Shown here: positions 34,333 to 42,709 of the stretch, piece by piece
How positions within the stretch are numbered: position 1 is the first letter of the stretch
How the letters are laid out: the number at the start of each line of letters is the position of its first letter
Assembly (NCBI RefSeq): GCF_001514235.1
Contig: NZ_KQ948931.1
Coordinates: 434,301 to 481,778 of the forward strand
Direction of reading: 5' to 3'
Source of the DNA: Streptomyces caeruleatus
GTDB taxonomy: Bacteria > Actinomycetota > Actinomycetes > Streptomycetales > Streptomycetaceae
DNA length: 47,478 nt
Program-made: the position numbers and the translations under genes
The notes under the pieces: model-generated
What the model was told of the DNA's origin: nothing
The model's database searches: none
The model's input: only the letters and a program-made list of their open reading frames with translations

Positions 34333-35505
34333 TTGACCGACCACGGTGGGACTCACAGCGGCGCGACCGGCGACGGCGAGCCGACGGTGCGTGGACACGT
34401 CCACGCCGGATACGAAGGGGTGCGCGAGGTCTTCGCACGGCTGGCGCGGGAGCAGCCGCAGCCGACCGGGCAGCAACTGGCGGTGTACCGCCGCGGTGTG
34501 CGGGTGGTGGACCTCTGGGCCGGGCCCGTGGCCGACGGGGACACGCTGACCGGCGTGTTCTCGGTGAGCAAGGGCGCGGCGCACCTCGTCGTGGCGCTGC
34601 TCGTCCAGGACGGCGTCCTCGACCTGGACCGCCCGGTGGCCGCGTACTGGCCCGAGTTCGGCGCGGCCGGCAAGGACGAGGTGACGCTGCGCCAGCTGCT
34701 CGCCCACCAGGCCGGCGTGCCCGGCGCCGACGAGGTCTTCACCATCGAGGAACTGGCCGACGACCGCCTGCTCGCCGACCGGCTCGCCGCGCAGGCCCCC
34801 TACTGGAAGCCCGGCACGGCCTTCGGCTACCACGGGCTCGTCATCGCCGCCCTCACCGGCGAGGTCGTACGCCGCGCCACCGGACGGACCCTCCAGGACT
34901 GGTGGGAGCAGCGGGTGCGGCGGCCGCACGGCGTCGACTTCTATCTGGGCCTGCCCGAGGAACTGGAGCCCCGCTACCTGCCCGTGGAGCCCGCGGTCCC
35001 GGACCCGGACGAGATCGTGCCGGAGCCGCCGAGGCTGGTGTCCATAGCCTTCAGCACCCGGTACATGCCGGACCTGTCCGTCTTCCCGAACTTCCGGCGC
35101 ACCCGGGCCCTCGGACAGGGCTCGGCCGGCGGGGTCGCCTCGGCCCGCGGCGCGGCCGGCGCCTACGCGGCGGTCATCGGCGGGCTGGACGACAGGCCGG
35201 CGCTGCTCACCGCGGACACCATGGCGACGTTCAGCGAGATCCACTCCACCGGCATCGACGCCGTGGGCGGCGTGGAGAGCCGGTTCGCGCTGGGCTTCCA
35301 GGTCTTCGACGACCGCTACCCCGCCCTCGGTCCGGACGCCTTCGGCCACGCCGGGGCGGCCGGCGCCGTCGCCTTCGCGAGCCCGAGCCTCGGCCTCGCG
35401 TACGGCTACGTCCGCAGCCGGTTCGCCCTCGGGGAGAGCGCGGACCGCGAGAACAGGCTGCTGATCGAAGAAGTGGTGAAGTCGGCGGCGGCGGACCAGG
35501 AGTAG
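34333..35505 (+). CDS. Serine beta-lactamase-fold hydrolase (class C/EstB-like)
   Basis: A 390-residue cytoplasmic hydrolase or esterase. The nucleophile motif SVSK is in LTGVFSVSKGAAHL, the second motif (Tyr-x-Asn position) reads YHG in FGYHGLVIAAL, and the third is HAG in FGHAGAAG. This is the build of EstB-type esterases and D-aminopeptidase-like proteins rather than of resistance beta-lactamases. There is no signal peptide. TTG 34333 has GGGGAG eight bases ahead; upstream in-frame sequence overlaps the regulator gene and is non-conserved. The 92-nt gap to the regulator allows co-transcription. Its place in the pathway, if any, is unclear. Confidence 0.9.
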   Translation: MTDHGGTHSGATGDGEPTVRGHVHAGYEGVREVFARLAREQPQPTGQQLAVYRRGVRVVDLWAGPVADGDTLTGVFSVSKGAAHLVVALLVQDGVLDLDRPVAAYWPEFGAAGKDEVTLRQLLAHQAGVPGADEVFTIEELADDRLLADRLAAQAPYWKPGTAFGYHGLVIAALTGEVVRRATGRTLQDWWEQRVRRPHGVDFYLGLPEELEPRYLPVEPAVPDPDEIVPEPPRLVSIAFSTRYMPDLSVFPNFRRTRALGQGSAGGVASARGAAGAYAAVIGGLDDRPALLTADTMATFSEIHSTGIDAVGGVESRFALGFQVFDDRYPALGPDAFGHAGAAGAVAFASPSLGLAYGYVRSRFALGESADRENRLLIEEVVKSAAADQE

Positions 35506-35518
35506 GGCGCACGGGTGC

Positions 35519-35551
35519 GGGGCCGGGCCGGCGGTGGACCGGCCCGGCCCC
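35519..35551. terminator. Bidirectional hairpin terminator
   Basis: A perfect 13-bp G/C stem (35519-35531 with 35539-35551) with a 7-nt loop lies between the convergent hydrolase and deacetylase genes. Confidence 0.85.
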
Positions 35552-35562
35552 GGCCCCGGGTG

Positions 35563-36357
35563 TCAGCGGACCGGGAAGCCGAACGCGTACCCCTGGTCCT
35601 TCAGCCACGGCAGGACCTCGCGCAGCGCGGCCACCGTCTGGGAGCGGTCGCCGCCCGCGTCGTGGAAGAGCAGGGTCGGGCCGTTGGAGATCTCGTTCTT
35701 GACGGTGGCGACCATGGCGGCCGTGCCGGGGAGTTCGAAGTCCTTGGAGTCGATGTTCCAGCCGAGCGGACGCATCCCGTGGGACGCGGCGAGGTGCCGG
35801 CTGTACGGCGTGAAGGCGCCTCCCGGGGCCCGGTAGTACAGCGGGCGGACACCGCCGGACGCCTCGGTGATCATGCGTTCGGCGTCCAGGATCTGCTGGG
35901 ACTGGTAGGCCTCCGACTTGCGGTCCATGGTGACGTCGTGCGAGACCGTGTGGTCGCAGAGCCGGTGTCCGGCCGCCACCACCGTCTTGACCAGGTCGGG
36001 GTGGGCCTGGGCCTGCGTGCCCACCATGCAGAACGTCGCCTTCACCCCGTTCTCCCGCAACACCTCAAGCACCTGGGGCGTCCACACGGGGTCCGGTCCG
36101 TCGTCGATGGTGATGTTGACGCTGCGGGCGCCGCCGTCCGAGGCGTGCGCGATCTCCGCCGACACCGGCGTCGACGTCCGGCCCCGCGGCTGGGCGGGCG
36201 ACGCGGCGGGCGGCGCCGACACGCCCGCCTGTGCGGGCCGTCCGTCGGGGGAGCCGACCTGCGCGTTCCAGAACGAGGTCATCGCGGCCACCGCGGTCAC
36301 GCCGAGCGCCGCCGCGAGCACCTTGCCGTACCATCCCCGTCCGCCGCTTCGCACCAT
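35563..36357 (-). CDS. Membrane-anchored polysaccharide deacetylase (CE4/NodB)
   Basis: A 264-residue protein. Residues 10-35 (WYGKVLAAALGVTAVAAMTSFW) are a signal anchor, followed by a Pro/Ala-rich linker. The NodB domain starts SVNITIDDGPDPVWTP (catalytic base and metal Asp pair) and has DHTVSHD (metal His), YYRAPGGAFTP and LLFHDAGGD. It should remove acetyl groups from peptidoglycan or chitin-like sugars outside the membrane. ATG 36357 has AGAGGAC ahead and is preferred over a start 12 codons upstream. This is a common Streptomyces gene with no visible link to the cluster. Confidence 0.94.
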   Translation of the reverse strand: MVRSGGRGWYGKVLAAALGVTAVAAMTSFWNAQVGSPDGRPAQAGVSAPPAASPAQPRGRTSTPVSAEIAHASDGGARSVNITIDDGPDPVWTPQVLEVLRENGVKATFCMVGTQAQAHPDLVKTVVAAGHRLCDHTVSHDVTMDRKSEAYQSQQILDAERMITEASGGVRPLYYRAPGGAFTPYSRHLAASHGMRPLGWNIDSKDFELPGTAAMVATVKNEISNGPTLLFHDAGGDRSQTVAALREVLPWLKDQGYAFGFPVR

Positions 36358-36572
36358 GTCCTCTGTCCCTCGCCGTCGCTGTGGCCCGTGCAAACGGCAA
36401 GAGGGGGGAAAGCGGCCGGGGGATCCGTCTGTTACCGACCACGCACAATCCGACCGGGCGGGACGGCCGTGACCTGCGGGGTCATCGACATGTCATCGGT
36501 TTGTGAACGGCCGTGGCCAGCATCGGATCCGTTCGTTGTCGGGCACGTCCACCACCCCAGGGGGATCACTCC

Positions 36573-36734
36573 AGGTCGAAGACCAGCAGGACGGTACGGG
36601 CCGTTCGCCGCGCTGCCGTGGCGGCGGCGCTCACGGCGGGGACCGTCGTCGCGTTCCCCTCCGCCGCGCAGGCGTCTTCGGGTCTTCAGGGTGCCCGCAC
36701 GTGGCTGGCATACCTCCCCCCTGGCCACTTATGA
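36573..36734 (+). pseudogene. Remnant of a secreted-protein gene (start codon lost, short)
   Basis: The frame reads SKTSRTVRAVRRAAVAAALT then AGTVVAFPSAAQAS, a textbook Streptomyces signal peptide. The codon expected to be ATG is AGG at 36573, placed properly behind AGGGGGATC. After about 20 further codons the frame stops at 36734. It looks like the 5' end of a secreted-protein gene that lost its start and its body. An in-frame ATG at 36513 exists but gives an implausible N-terminus. The flanks 36358-36572 and 36735-36853 show no gene. Confidence 0.45.
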
Positions 36735-36853
36735 GAACTACGGCGTTGGGCCGTCGCGATGACAGTTGACCCCACTGCAACGCGGCCCGCGCCCGCGACG
36801 TGGTGGCCTGGTCGGGGCTGGTCAGAAGTTGCCGCGGCTGTGGTGCGTCCAGG

Positions 36854-37384
36854 TCATTTCATGTTGCGGAGCATGACCGCGTACAGCGGGGAGTCGGGGA
36901 ACGGCTGATTCTCGCCGACCTTTCGGTATCCCCATCCCTCGTACATCGCTTGGAGCTTGGGCCGCTTGGTGTCGACGGTGAGCACGGCCATCGACTCTGG
37001 CCGGTCGGCGAGCAGAGTGGCGTGCATCTGTTCGCCCAAGCCCTGCTTGCGCCACTTCGGCCGCAGCATCAGTTCCGAGATGGCGAAGGTGGAGGTGTTC
37101 GTCGGCGTGGGGTCGAGGTGGTCACGCCACCATTCCCGGCCCGGCTCGGACGGTGAGCCGTAGGTGAAGCCGACCGCTTCCCCGCCCGCGTACGCGATCA
37201 CGCACGCGAACCCCTCACGTCCCCCCCAGTGGTCCACGAACCAGGGGAACCGCTGTACGAACTCCTCGTGGATGCGGTCGGCGTAGGCGTCGGCGTGCAC
37301 GTCCAAGAGCGTCTGTCGGATATCAGGGAGATCGGCATGGGCGAAGTGGCGGAAGTCGACTGCCGGGGTCACACGGTGCTCCAT
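36854..37384 (-). CDS. GNAT-family N-acetyltransferase
   Basis: A 176-residue acetyl-CoA-dependent acyltransferase. The acetyl-CoA loop is ELMLRPKWRKQGLGEQMHATLL (R-x-x-G-x-G), followed by a C-terminal strand and helix (MAVLTVDTKRPKLQAMYEGWGYRKVG). The substrate is unknown. ATG 37384 overlaps the end of the HTH/TPR regulator gene by 16 bp, so the two are coupled. The region from here to 42.5 kb has slightly lower GC and looks accessory. Confidence 0.9.
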   Translation of the reverse strand: MEHRVTPAVDFRHFAHADLPDIRQTLLDVHADAYADRIHEEFVQRFPWFVDHWGGREGFACVIAYAGGEAVGFTYGSPSEPGREWWRDHLDPTPTNTSTFAISELMLRPKWRKQGLGEQMHATLLADRPESMAVLTVDTKRPKLQAMYEGWGYRKVGENQPFPDSPLYAVMLRNMK

Positions 37385-38625
37385 TCGGATCGGTATCGGT
37401 CGCCCCACTCTCGCGCAACGTGAGCCGAGGGCGCGAGGGTGAGCAGATCGCGATAGAAGTCCCCGAGCAGGACACGCAGGCGGCCGGGGAGCTGACTGCC
37501 GGTCATCAGCTCGAAGACGTCTTCCGTGGTGGTGCATGCCTGCTCGGCGTCGCCCTGGCGGAGCTGGGCCAGCGCGAGATGCACGGTGGCCATCGCGCGG
37601 TTGCGCCGGTACTCCTTCGGTAGGGCGGCCAGGGCCCGGTGTGAGGCGGCCTCAGCGTGTGCCGGTTCGCCGAGCTGTTCCCGGACGATCGCGGCCAGGG
37701 CGTGAAGCTCAGCAGTCCCGTAGAAGGCCACCCAGCCCGGCCTTGGGCGCAACTCGGCTTTGGCGAGAGCTTCTTCGGCGTATCCGAGAGACCGGATGGC
37801 CGCCTGCCTGTTCCTTTGTTCGGCGTGGCCGATGGCCGCGCGGGCGTGGGCGAGGGAGCCGAACAACGGGTCGCGGCGGGTGATGGCAGTTGCCTGGGCG
37901 GCCTGGGCTGCGGCGATGCCCTCGCCGGCGTCGCCGCGCTGGTGGGCGAGGATGGCGGTGGAGTTCCATACGCGCATCTGCGCCATGGGGTCCTGTGCCA
38001 TTCCGGCGAGCCGTAGCGCCTCGTTCAGGTGGGTCTGTGCGCGGTCGAGTTGGCGGGCGTCGATGCAGGACCACGCCGCGGTGGTGGTGTAGTCGGCGGC
38101 GATGCTGAACAGCCGCTGCCGGATGGTCTGGGATGCGGCTTTGTCTTGTAGGCCGACGGCTTTGGCCGCGCCGGAGAGCGCGGCTTTCTCCAGCGCGGCA
38201 TGGCCGCCCTTGCTCTGGTCGAGCGCGGTGAGAGTGTCCATGCCGCTGCGCAGGCGTATCACGTCGGAGGTGCCGATGGTGGGCCGGGCGGCGATGAGGA
38301 GGACCGCTGTGGCGGCGGTGCCCACGGTGGCGGTGCAGAAGTGGCGACGGAACACGTCGGGGTCCTCTGGGGGCGGTGGTGCGGGTGTACCAGGAGGGTA
38401 GAAGCCCAGGCACTCGGGAGTACATCCGAATACTGCTCCCAGCGCCTCGCGTTGGCGCTGGTGAGGCCATCGGGATTTTCGGGTTACCCAGTTCCTGACC
38501 GTGCGGTCTGTGACGGTGCCTTTGTGCCCGGCAGACCTCAGCTCGTCGTTCACCCGCTCGGCTAACACGCCTTGCTTGAGTCCGTGTTGTTCCATGTGGG
38601 CCTGCAACCGGAAATTTTTCGCCAC
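37369..38625 (-). CDS. HTH regulator with TPR domain
   Basis: A 418-residue regulator. Residues 1-75 form an atypical Xre-like HTH (LKQGVLAERVNDELRSAG, VTDRTVRNWVTRKSRWP), which is followed by a Pro-rich linker, a hydrophobic stretch (TVGTAATAVLLIAARP) and about 270 residues of TPR helices (ARQLDRAQTHLNEALRLAG, RRNRAMATVHLALAQLRQGD). TPR domains in such Streptomyces proteins sense peptides or partner proteins. It starts GTG 38625. It is divergent from the HATPase/peptide/JmjC genes across about 240 bp with no gene (38626-38869), and probably controls them. Confidence 0.88.
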   Translation of the reverse strand: MAKNFRLQAHMEQHGLKQGVLAERVNDELRSAGHKGTVTDRTVRNWVTRKSRWPHQRQREALGAVFGCTPECLGFYPPGTPAPPPPEDPDVFRRHFCTATVGTAATAVLLIAARPTIGTSDVIRLRSGMDTLTALDQSKGGHAALEKAALSGAAKAVGLQDKAASQTIRQRLFSIAADYTTTAAWSCIDARQLDRAQTHLNEALRLAGMAQDPMAQMRVWNSTAILAHQRGDAGEGIAAAQAAQATAITRRDPLFGSLAHARAAIGHAEQRNRQAAIRSLGYAEEALAKAELRPRPGWVAFYGTAELHALAAIVREQLGEPAHAEAASHRALAALPKEYRRNRAMATVHLALAQLRQGDAEQACTTTEDVFELMTGSQLPGRLRVLLGDFYRDLLTLAPSAHVAREWGDRYRSEWSTV

Positions 38626-38869
38626 CCACTCACCGTAGCCACTTGATCATGGAGCGTGCAGAGGATGGGGGGTTCCCGCTCTGGAAATTTCCGGTCACCG
38701 CGAGTAGCAACCGGCCCATTTTTCCTACCTCTTGACCACGCTTTGCCGTTGCACTGAATACGTGCCACCCCCGGGGCCCGTGCCCCGGGTGTGGCGGCTG
38801 GCAGTCCGGCCCTGCGTCCCCCCGTCGGGGCCGGTCTGTCCCACCGTCCCCTGACCAAGGCGTTGATCC

Positions 38870-39314
38870 ATGACGAAGACGGCGGCCAGACCGTTCCAAT
38901 GGGCACCCCGGCTACAGCGAGACCCATCCCCGCAACGAGGCGGCGGCTCCCCTGGCCCGCGACCTGGTCCGGACCGCGTGCATAACCTGGGGTCTCACGG
39001 AGGAGATGACCGACACTGCGGCTCTCGTGATCGTCGAACTCCTCTCCAACGCTGTCCGCCACGCCTGGGGCCCGTCGGTACGGATCACCGTCGACCGGCC
39101 CAGCGACAAGCGCGTGCGCCTGGCCGTCGTCGACCGGGCCCCCGACCGCCTCCCTCACCTGCACATCCCGCAGGACGAGGAGCAGAGCGGGCGCGGCCTG
39201 GTCCTGATCGAGGCCCTCAGCGAGAGGTGGGGTTATGACCGGCTAGGGCCCGCCGCCCGCCCGTGGGGCAAGAGCTGCTGGGCCGAACTCTCCGTGAAGC
39301 AGGGGGACCCGTGA
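38870..39314 (+). pseudogene. HATPase-domain anti-sigma-like protein, apparent frameshift
   Basis: The C-terminal frame encodes an RsbW/SpoIIAB-like GHKL ATPase: VIVELLSNAVRHAWG (N-box) and GRGLVLIEALSERWGY (G-box). It has no ATG, GTG or TTG before residue-poor Met at 39006, which would remove the first helix (ARDLVRTACITWGL). The correct N-terminus, MTKTAARPFQWAP, starts at ATG 38870 in another frame. Removing one C from the run of four at 38906-38909 joins them as FQWAPGYSETHPRNEAA, exactly the family sequence. It is either a sequencing error or a real mutation; a shorter product from 39006 is possible. If intact, it would be about 148 residues and act as a protein kinase or anti-sigma factor. 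Its stop overlaps the next start (GTGA). Confidence 0.7.
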
Positions 39315-39484
39315 TCCTCGACGGCATCGACGAGGCGTTACAGGGGACCACCCGGGCGCAGCGTCGGCGCGAGCGCCGACGGCGAACCCGGATCGGCTGG
39401 CGGCAGGTGATCGCCCAAGTCCTATACGTCCTCGCGATCACCGCCTTCGTCCTCGCCCTGCTCTCCCACAGCGACGGTTGGTGA
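39311..39484 (+). CDS. Small membrane protein
   Basis: About 57 residues. A basic stretch (RAQRRRERRRRTR) is followed by one hydrophobic helix (VLYVLAITAFVLALLSHS). The GTG at 39311 overlaps the HATPase stop (GTGA). No function can be assigned; the basic, membrane-anchored form suggests it tethers a partner. Overlap, context and hydrophobic pattern support it being real. Confidence 0.6.
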   Translation: MILDGIDEALQGTTRAQRRRERRRRTRIGWRQVIAQVLYVLAITAFVLALLSHSDGW

Positions 39485-39491
39485 TCTCCGA

Positions 39492-39525
39492 CGGCCGGGC
39501 GGTGCGTGAGGCTCTCGCCCGGCCG
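39492..39525. terminator. Possible hairpin terminator
   Basis: A 10-bp perfect stem (39492-39501 with 39516-39525) and 14-nt loop follow the small membrane protein gene. The remaining gap to 39721 shows no gene and must hold the promoter of the peptide gene, if that gene has its own. Confidence 0.5.
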
Positions 39526-39721
39526 CCGGTATCCAACTCAGTCCAGGGGCCTGCCCGGAGACGCCCCTGGTCACCAGGCCATCGGTCGCCCGCCCATCCC
39601 CTCTCCCTGGGGGCGGGCGGCCCCACAAAGCCCCCTGCCAGGGCCGCACACACACCGCGACCTCGGCAGGGTCACCCGAGGCGGGCGACCGGCCCGGCCT
39701 CGCAACACCTTGGAGGATGCA

Positions 39722-39859
39722 ATGCCCGAGAACGGAATCCCGTCCACTGAGAACGAGGGCGGCCTGCTCGTCGCCGCCCGCCGGATCGCCGCGGCCCGTG
39801 GCCGCTTCGAACAGGAGTCAGACGGCGGTAGCACCGGCGTTTCCGACTCCAACGACTGA
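39722..39859 (+). CDS. Candidate precursor peptide (45 residues)
   Basis: ATG 39722 sits behind a strong GGAGG. The peptide begins MPENGIPSTENEGGLLVAAR, has a helical middle (RIAAARGRFEQ) and ends in an acidic, Ser/Gly/Asp-rich tail (ESDGGSTGVSDSND). It has no Cys and no signal sequence. It lies 21 bp before the JmjC-type oxygenase gene, in the position of a RiPP precursor. A helical leader and a short polar C-terminal core would suit Asp or Asn hydroxylation. It could instead be a small regulatory protein. The coding call rests on the ribosome site and context. Confidence 0.68.
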   Translation: MPENGIPSTENEGGLLVAARRIAAARGRFEQESDGGSTGVSDSND

Positions 39860-39880
39860 CCGAAGGGGCCGCATCCCACG

Positions 39881-41068
39881 ATGATTGACACCGCATCGTG
39901 GGCGGAGCGTCTGGGTGGGGTTGAATTCCTCACCCAGACGCTTTTCCGCTCACACAAGATCGTCCCCGGGGAAGCGGACGACGTCCGCGATCTGCTCACC
40001 TGGGACGCACTGAACCAACTTCTTGCCTCCCACCGAACCGCCCCCCCGCGCCTGCGCCTCTCCCAGGGCGGCGAACCCGTCCACCACCACCGGTATACGC
40101 AGCCGGAGACGACCCGTCGGGGTGTGGCATGGCGGCGTTTGCAGGCCGCTTCGTTGCACGACCGGCTCGCCGACGGCGCCTCCCTCGTCGTGGACGCCAT
40201 CGACGAGATGCACCCCCCGATTGGTGCCGCCGCCGAATCCCTTGAACGCTTCCTGTGCACTGCCGTGCAGGTGAATGCCTATGCGTCGTGGACCGCCGAA
40301 GAGGGCTTCGGCACTCATTGGGACGATCATGACGTGGTCGTTGTCCAGCTGTACGGCGCGAAGCGGTGGCGACTGTACGGGCCGACCCGGCAGGCCCCCG
40401 CCTGGCGGGACACGGAGGCTCCGGCCGCTCCGGAGGGACCTCCTCTGGTGGACGCGGTCCTGGCAGCTGGTGATGTCCTCTATCTGCCCCGCGGCTGGTG
40501 GCACGCCGTATCCGCCGACCAGGGCACCCCGTCTCTGCATCTGACCTTCGGTCTCGGTACCCGTATCGGCGCCGACTTCCTGAACTGGGTTGTTGACCAG
40601 CTCCGTTCCCGGCTCTCCTACCGACTCGACGTGCCGCGCTTCGCCCCGGTAAAGGACCAGGCCGCCTACGTCGCCAAGCTCGGCAGGGAACTGTCGGCGC
40701 TGCTCGACGAGCCCGGCATCCTCGGCCAGTGGGCCCGCTCCATGGACACCACCCACCCCGGCCGCCACCGTCCTTCCCTGCCCTACGTCACCGACGTGCC
40801 GGCGAACCCGTTCGTCACGGTGCGGCTCACCTGCCCCCGCGCCCGACTCGCCGACGGCGAGGACGGCACGGTCACGCTCGCCGCCGCAGGAACAGCGTGG
40901 GACTTCGTCGCCCCCGTCCGCCCGCTCCTCGAACTCCTCGTGGCCGGTCAGCCGATCGACCTCGGAGACCTCGCCGAGTGCTCCACGCTGCCGCTGGAGG
41001 ACGTCGCCGCCGTGGTGAGCGTGCTCGTCAAGGGACAGGCCGCCGCCGTCGTAGGCGCCGCGCTGTGA
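39881..41068 (+). CDS. JmjC/cupin Fe(II)/2-oxoglutarate oxygenase-like protein
   Basis: A 395-residue protein of the ribosomal-oxygenase (NO66/MINA-like) type. The metal triad is THWDDHD (His146, Asp148) and RGWWHAV (His208), and the 2-oxoglutarate side has VQLYGAKRWRLYGP. The C-terminal third is a winged-helix-like region (ECSTLPLEDVAAVVSVL), as in bacterial homologues. Known members hydroxylate His, Arg or Asp side chains of proteins and peptides. ATG 39881 is 21 bp after the small peptide, and its stop overlaps the aldo-keto reductase start (GTGA). It probably hydroxylates the peptide next door, an inference from order. Confidence 0.87.
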   Translation: MIDTASWAERLGGVEFLTQTLFRSHKIVPGEADDVRDLLTWDALNQLLASHRTAPPRLRLSQGGEPVHHHRYTQPETTRRGVAWRRLQAASLHDRLADGASLVVDAIDEMHPPIGAAAESLERFLCTAVQVNAYASWTAEEGFGTHWDDHDVVVVQLYGAKRWRLYGPTRQAPAWRDTEAPAAPEGPPLVDAVLAAGDVLYLPRGWWHAVSADQGTPSLHLTFGLGTRIGADFLNWVVDQLRSRLSYRLDVPRFAPVKDQAAYVAKLGRELSALLDEPGILGQWARSMDTTHPGRHRPSLPYVTDVPANPFVTVRLTCPRARLADGEDGTVTLAAAGTAWDFVAPVRPLLELLVAGQPIDLGDLAECSTLPLEDVAAVVSVLVKGQAAAVVGAAL

Positions 41069-41964
41069 GCGCCGCCCTGGGGCTGGGTACCTACCGGGTG
41101 CGCGACGTCCCCAAGGCGGCGCACCTTGCCTGCGAGGCGGGCGCCGCGTGGATCGACACCGCCCCCAACTACCAAAACGGCCGCGCTCACCGGGAGCTGC
41201 CGCCCGTCATCGCCGACCACCCGGGGGTGAGGGTGTCGACGAAGACCGGGTTCATTTCCGGCCACCAGCGACAGGCGGCAGTCACGACAGGGGTTCTCCC
41301 GGCGCAGGCCGCCGCGACTGGCCACAGCCTCGCTCCGCGCTTCCTGCGCTGGCAGACCGCCCGATCCCTGGTGTATCTCAGCCGCGTCGACCTCGTGTTC
41401 GTCCACAACCCCGAACGAGTCGGAGACGACCGGGAAGCCGTCCACTCGGCGCTGCGTGAGGCTTTCACCGTTTTGGAGGACTTCGCACGCGGCGGACGGA
41501 TCGGCGGTTACGGCGTCGCCACATGGTCGGGCTTCGACACCGGGGCCTTCACGGTGCCCGAACTCCTCGCCCTGGCCCGCGAAGCCGCCGGCGGCCCGGA
41601 CCACCATCTCAGGGCCGTGCAACTCCCCGTCTCACTGGTCGCGGTACGGCCGATGACGCTTGCTCTTGACGGCCGCGGCCCGCTCGTCCAGGCCCGCGCC
41701 GCCGGACTGACCACGTTCGGCTCATCCCCCCTGCACGGCGGGGAACTCCCGGGCATGGTCACCCCGGAACTGGCGGACTTCATCCGGCCCGGGTCCTCCC
41801 CTGCAGGCGCCTGCCTGCTCGCCGCCGCCTCGTGCCCGAGCCTCGATGTGGTCCTCACCTCCGCCAGCACCGAAGCGCACTGGTTGGAGGCGCAAGGAGC
41901 GCTCGCCCTACCGTTGGACGCCCATCGACTGAGAGAGGTAACCGATGTCCTCGCCGCCGCCTGA
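41065..41964 (+). CDS. Aldo-keto reductase family protein
   Basis: A 299-residue NAD(P)H-dependent oxidoreductase. The tetrad is visible: Asp and Tyr in WIDTAPNYQNG, Lys in STKTGF and His in VFVHNPE. The barrel continues with IGGYGVATWSGF and LTTFGSSPLHGG. It starts GTG 41065, overlapping the oxygenase stop (GTGA), and its end overlaps the next gene by 20 bp. In this set it could reduce a carbonyl formed by the oxygenase, or act on a soluble substrate. Confidence 0.9.
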   Translation: MSAALGLGTYRVRDVPKAAHLACEAGAAWIDTAPNYQNGRAHRELPPVIADHPGVRVSTKTGFISGHQRQAAVTTGVLPAQAAATGHSLAPRFLRWQTARSLVYLSRVDLVFVHNPERVGDDREAVHSALREAFTVLEDFARGGRIGGYGVATWSGFDTGAFTVPELLALAREAAGGPDHHLRAVQLPVSLVAVRPMTLALDGRGPLVQARAAGLTTFGSSPLHGGELPGMVTPELADFIRPGSSPAGACLLAAASCPSLDVVLTSASTEAHWLEAQGALALPLDAHRLREVTDVLAAA

Positions 41965-42709
41965 CGACGCCACACGGTCCCGGATGCGCGACGCCCACGC
42001 CCAAGGCGCGCGGGCACTCGACGCCGAGCCGTCCGGGCCGGAGGCGTGGGGCTGGGAGGGCCGCACCCTCGGCCGCCGCGCCGGGCACCTGTGGCTTCGG
42101 GTGCTGTCCATGTCCGAAGAGAAGGCGGGCGGCCGACTGTGGGAGGGCACGGCCACGGCCGCCGAGCAGATCCCGGCGGTCGTGCCGCGCCCCAAGCTGG
42201 TCGGCATCGGCACCTGGACGAACGACGGCCACGCCTACCGCGCCGAACTCACCGAGTACGTAACCCTCCCCGTACTCCAGGCAGGCGGCCCCGTCCTCGA
42301 ACAGTCCCCGTACCTGCCTGACGCGTGGTGGGCGGCCCTGCGGCGCGCAGTCAACGAGATCGCCACCGTGCCCACCAACCGCCAGGCCGTACGGCAGCAG
42401 TGGATCGACCGCGGGTTTCCCGCCTTCCTCGGCATCCCGCCAGTCACCGCCGCCGACTGGACTACCGGACACGGTGACCTGCACTTCCGTATACATTCCG
42501 CGTGTTGTTGCAGGTCGTGTTGCACGCGTAAGGCGGAAGTGTGGCGGGCGAGTGGAGTCTGTTTTGGGCCGATGGTGCGATACCGAAGGACGCCGGTTGG
42601 CCGGAGCTTGAGGGCTGGGACGATCTGGAGACGTGGGAACGACGGCTGCGGATTCGGGAGCGTCAGCCGATCCTTGTCGACCCGAACTTCCGGGTCGATC
42701 CGAGGCTGA
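41945..42709 (+). pseudogene. Phosphotransferase (APH-like) gene cut by an insertion
   Basis: The first 180 residues look like an aminoglycoside/choline kinase-type phosphotransferase: a hydrophobic N-lobe (VLSMSEEKAGGRLWEG, PRPKLVGIGTW), then the catalytic-loop start GHGDLHF. The family continues HGDLHxxN, but here the sequence turns abruptly at about 42487 into RIHSACCCRSCC and an unrelated 70-codon tail, in a frame that overlaps the recombinase gene. The Asp is present but the Asn, metal-binding Asp and C-lobe are gone, so the gene is inactive. It was the fourth gene of the peptide/oxygenase set before the element inserted. Confidence 0.82.
42482..42541. repeat. Candidate recombinase core site at the element edge
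   Basis: An 8-bp inverted repeat, CACTTCCG (42482-42489) and CGGAAGTG (42534-42541), flanks 44 bp. This interior contains two direct CGTGTTG copies (42501-42507, 42516-42522) and a further inner inverted pair (TTCCG/CGGAA). It lies exactly where the phosphotransferase frame is broken and ends at the first recombinase start, so it is probably the left end or crossover site. The matching right end is outside the window. Confidence 0.55.

Noticed and set aside
34333..35505. Beta-lactamase resistance gene
   Set aside because: No signal peptide, and the motifs (SVSK, YHG, HAG) fit EstB-type hydrolases rather than secreted resistance enzymes.
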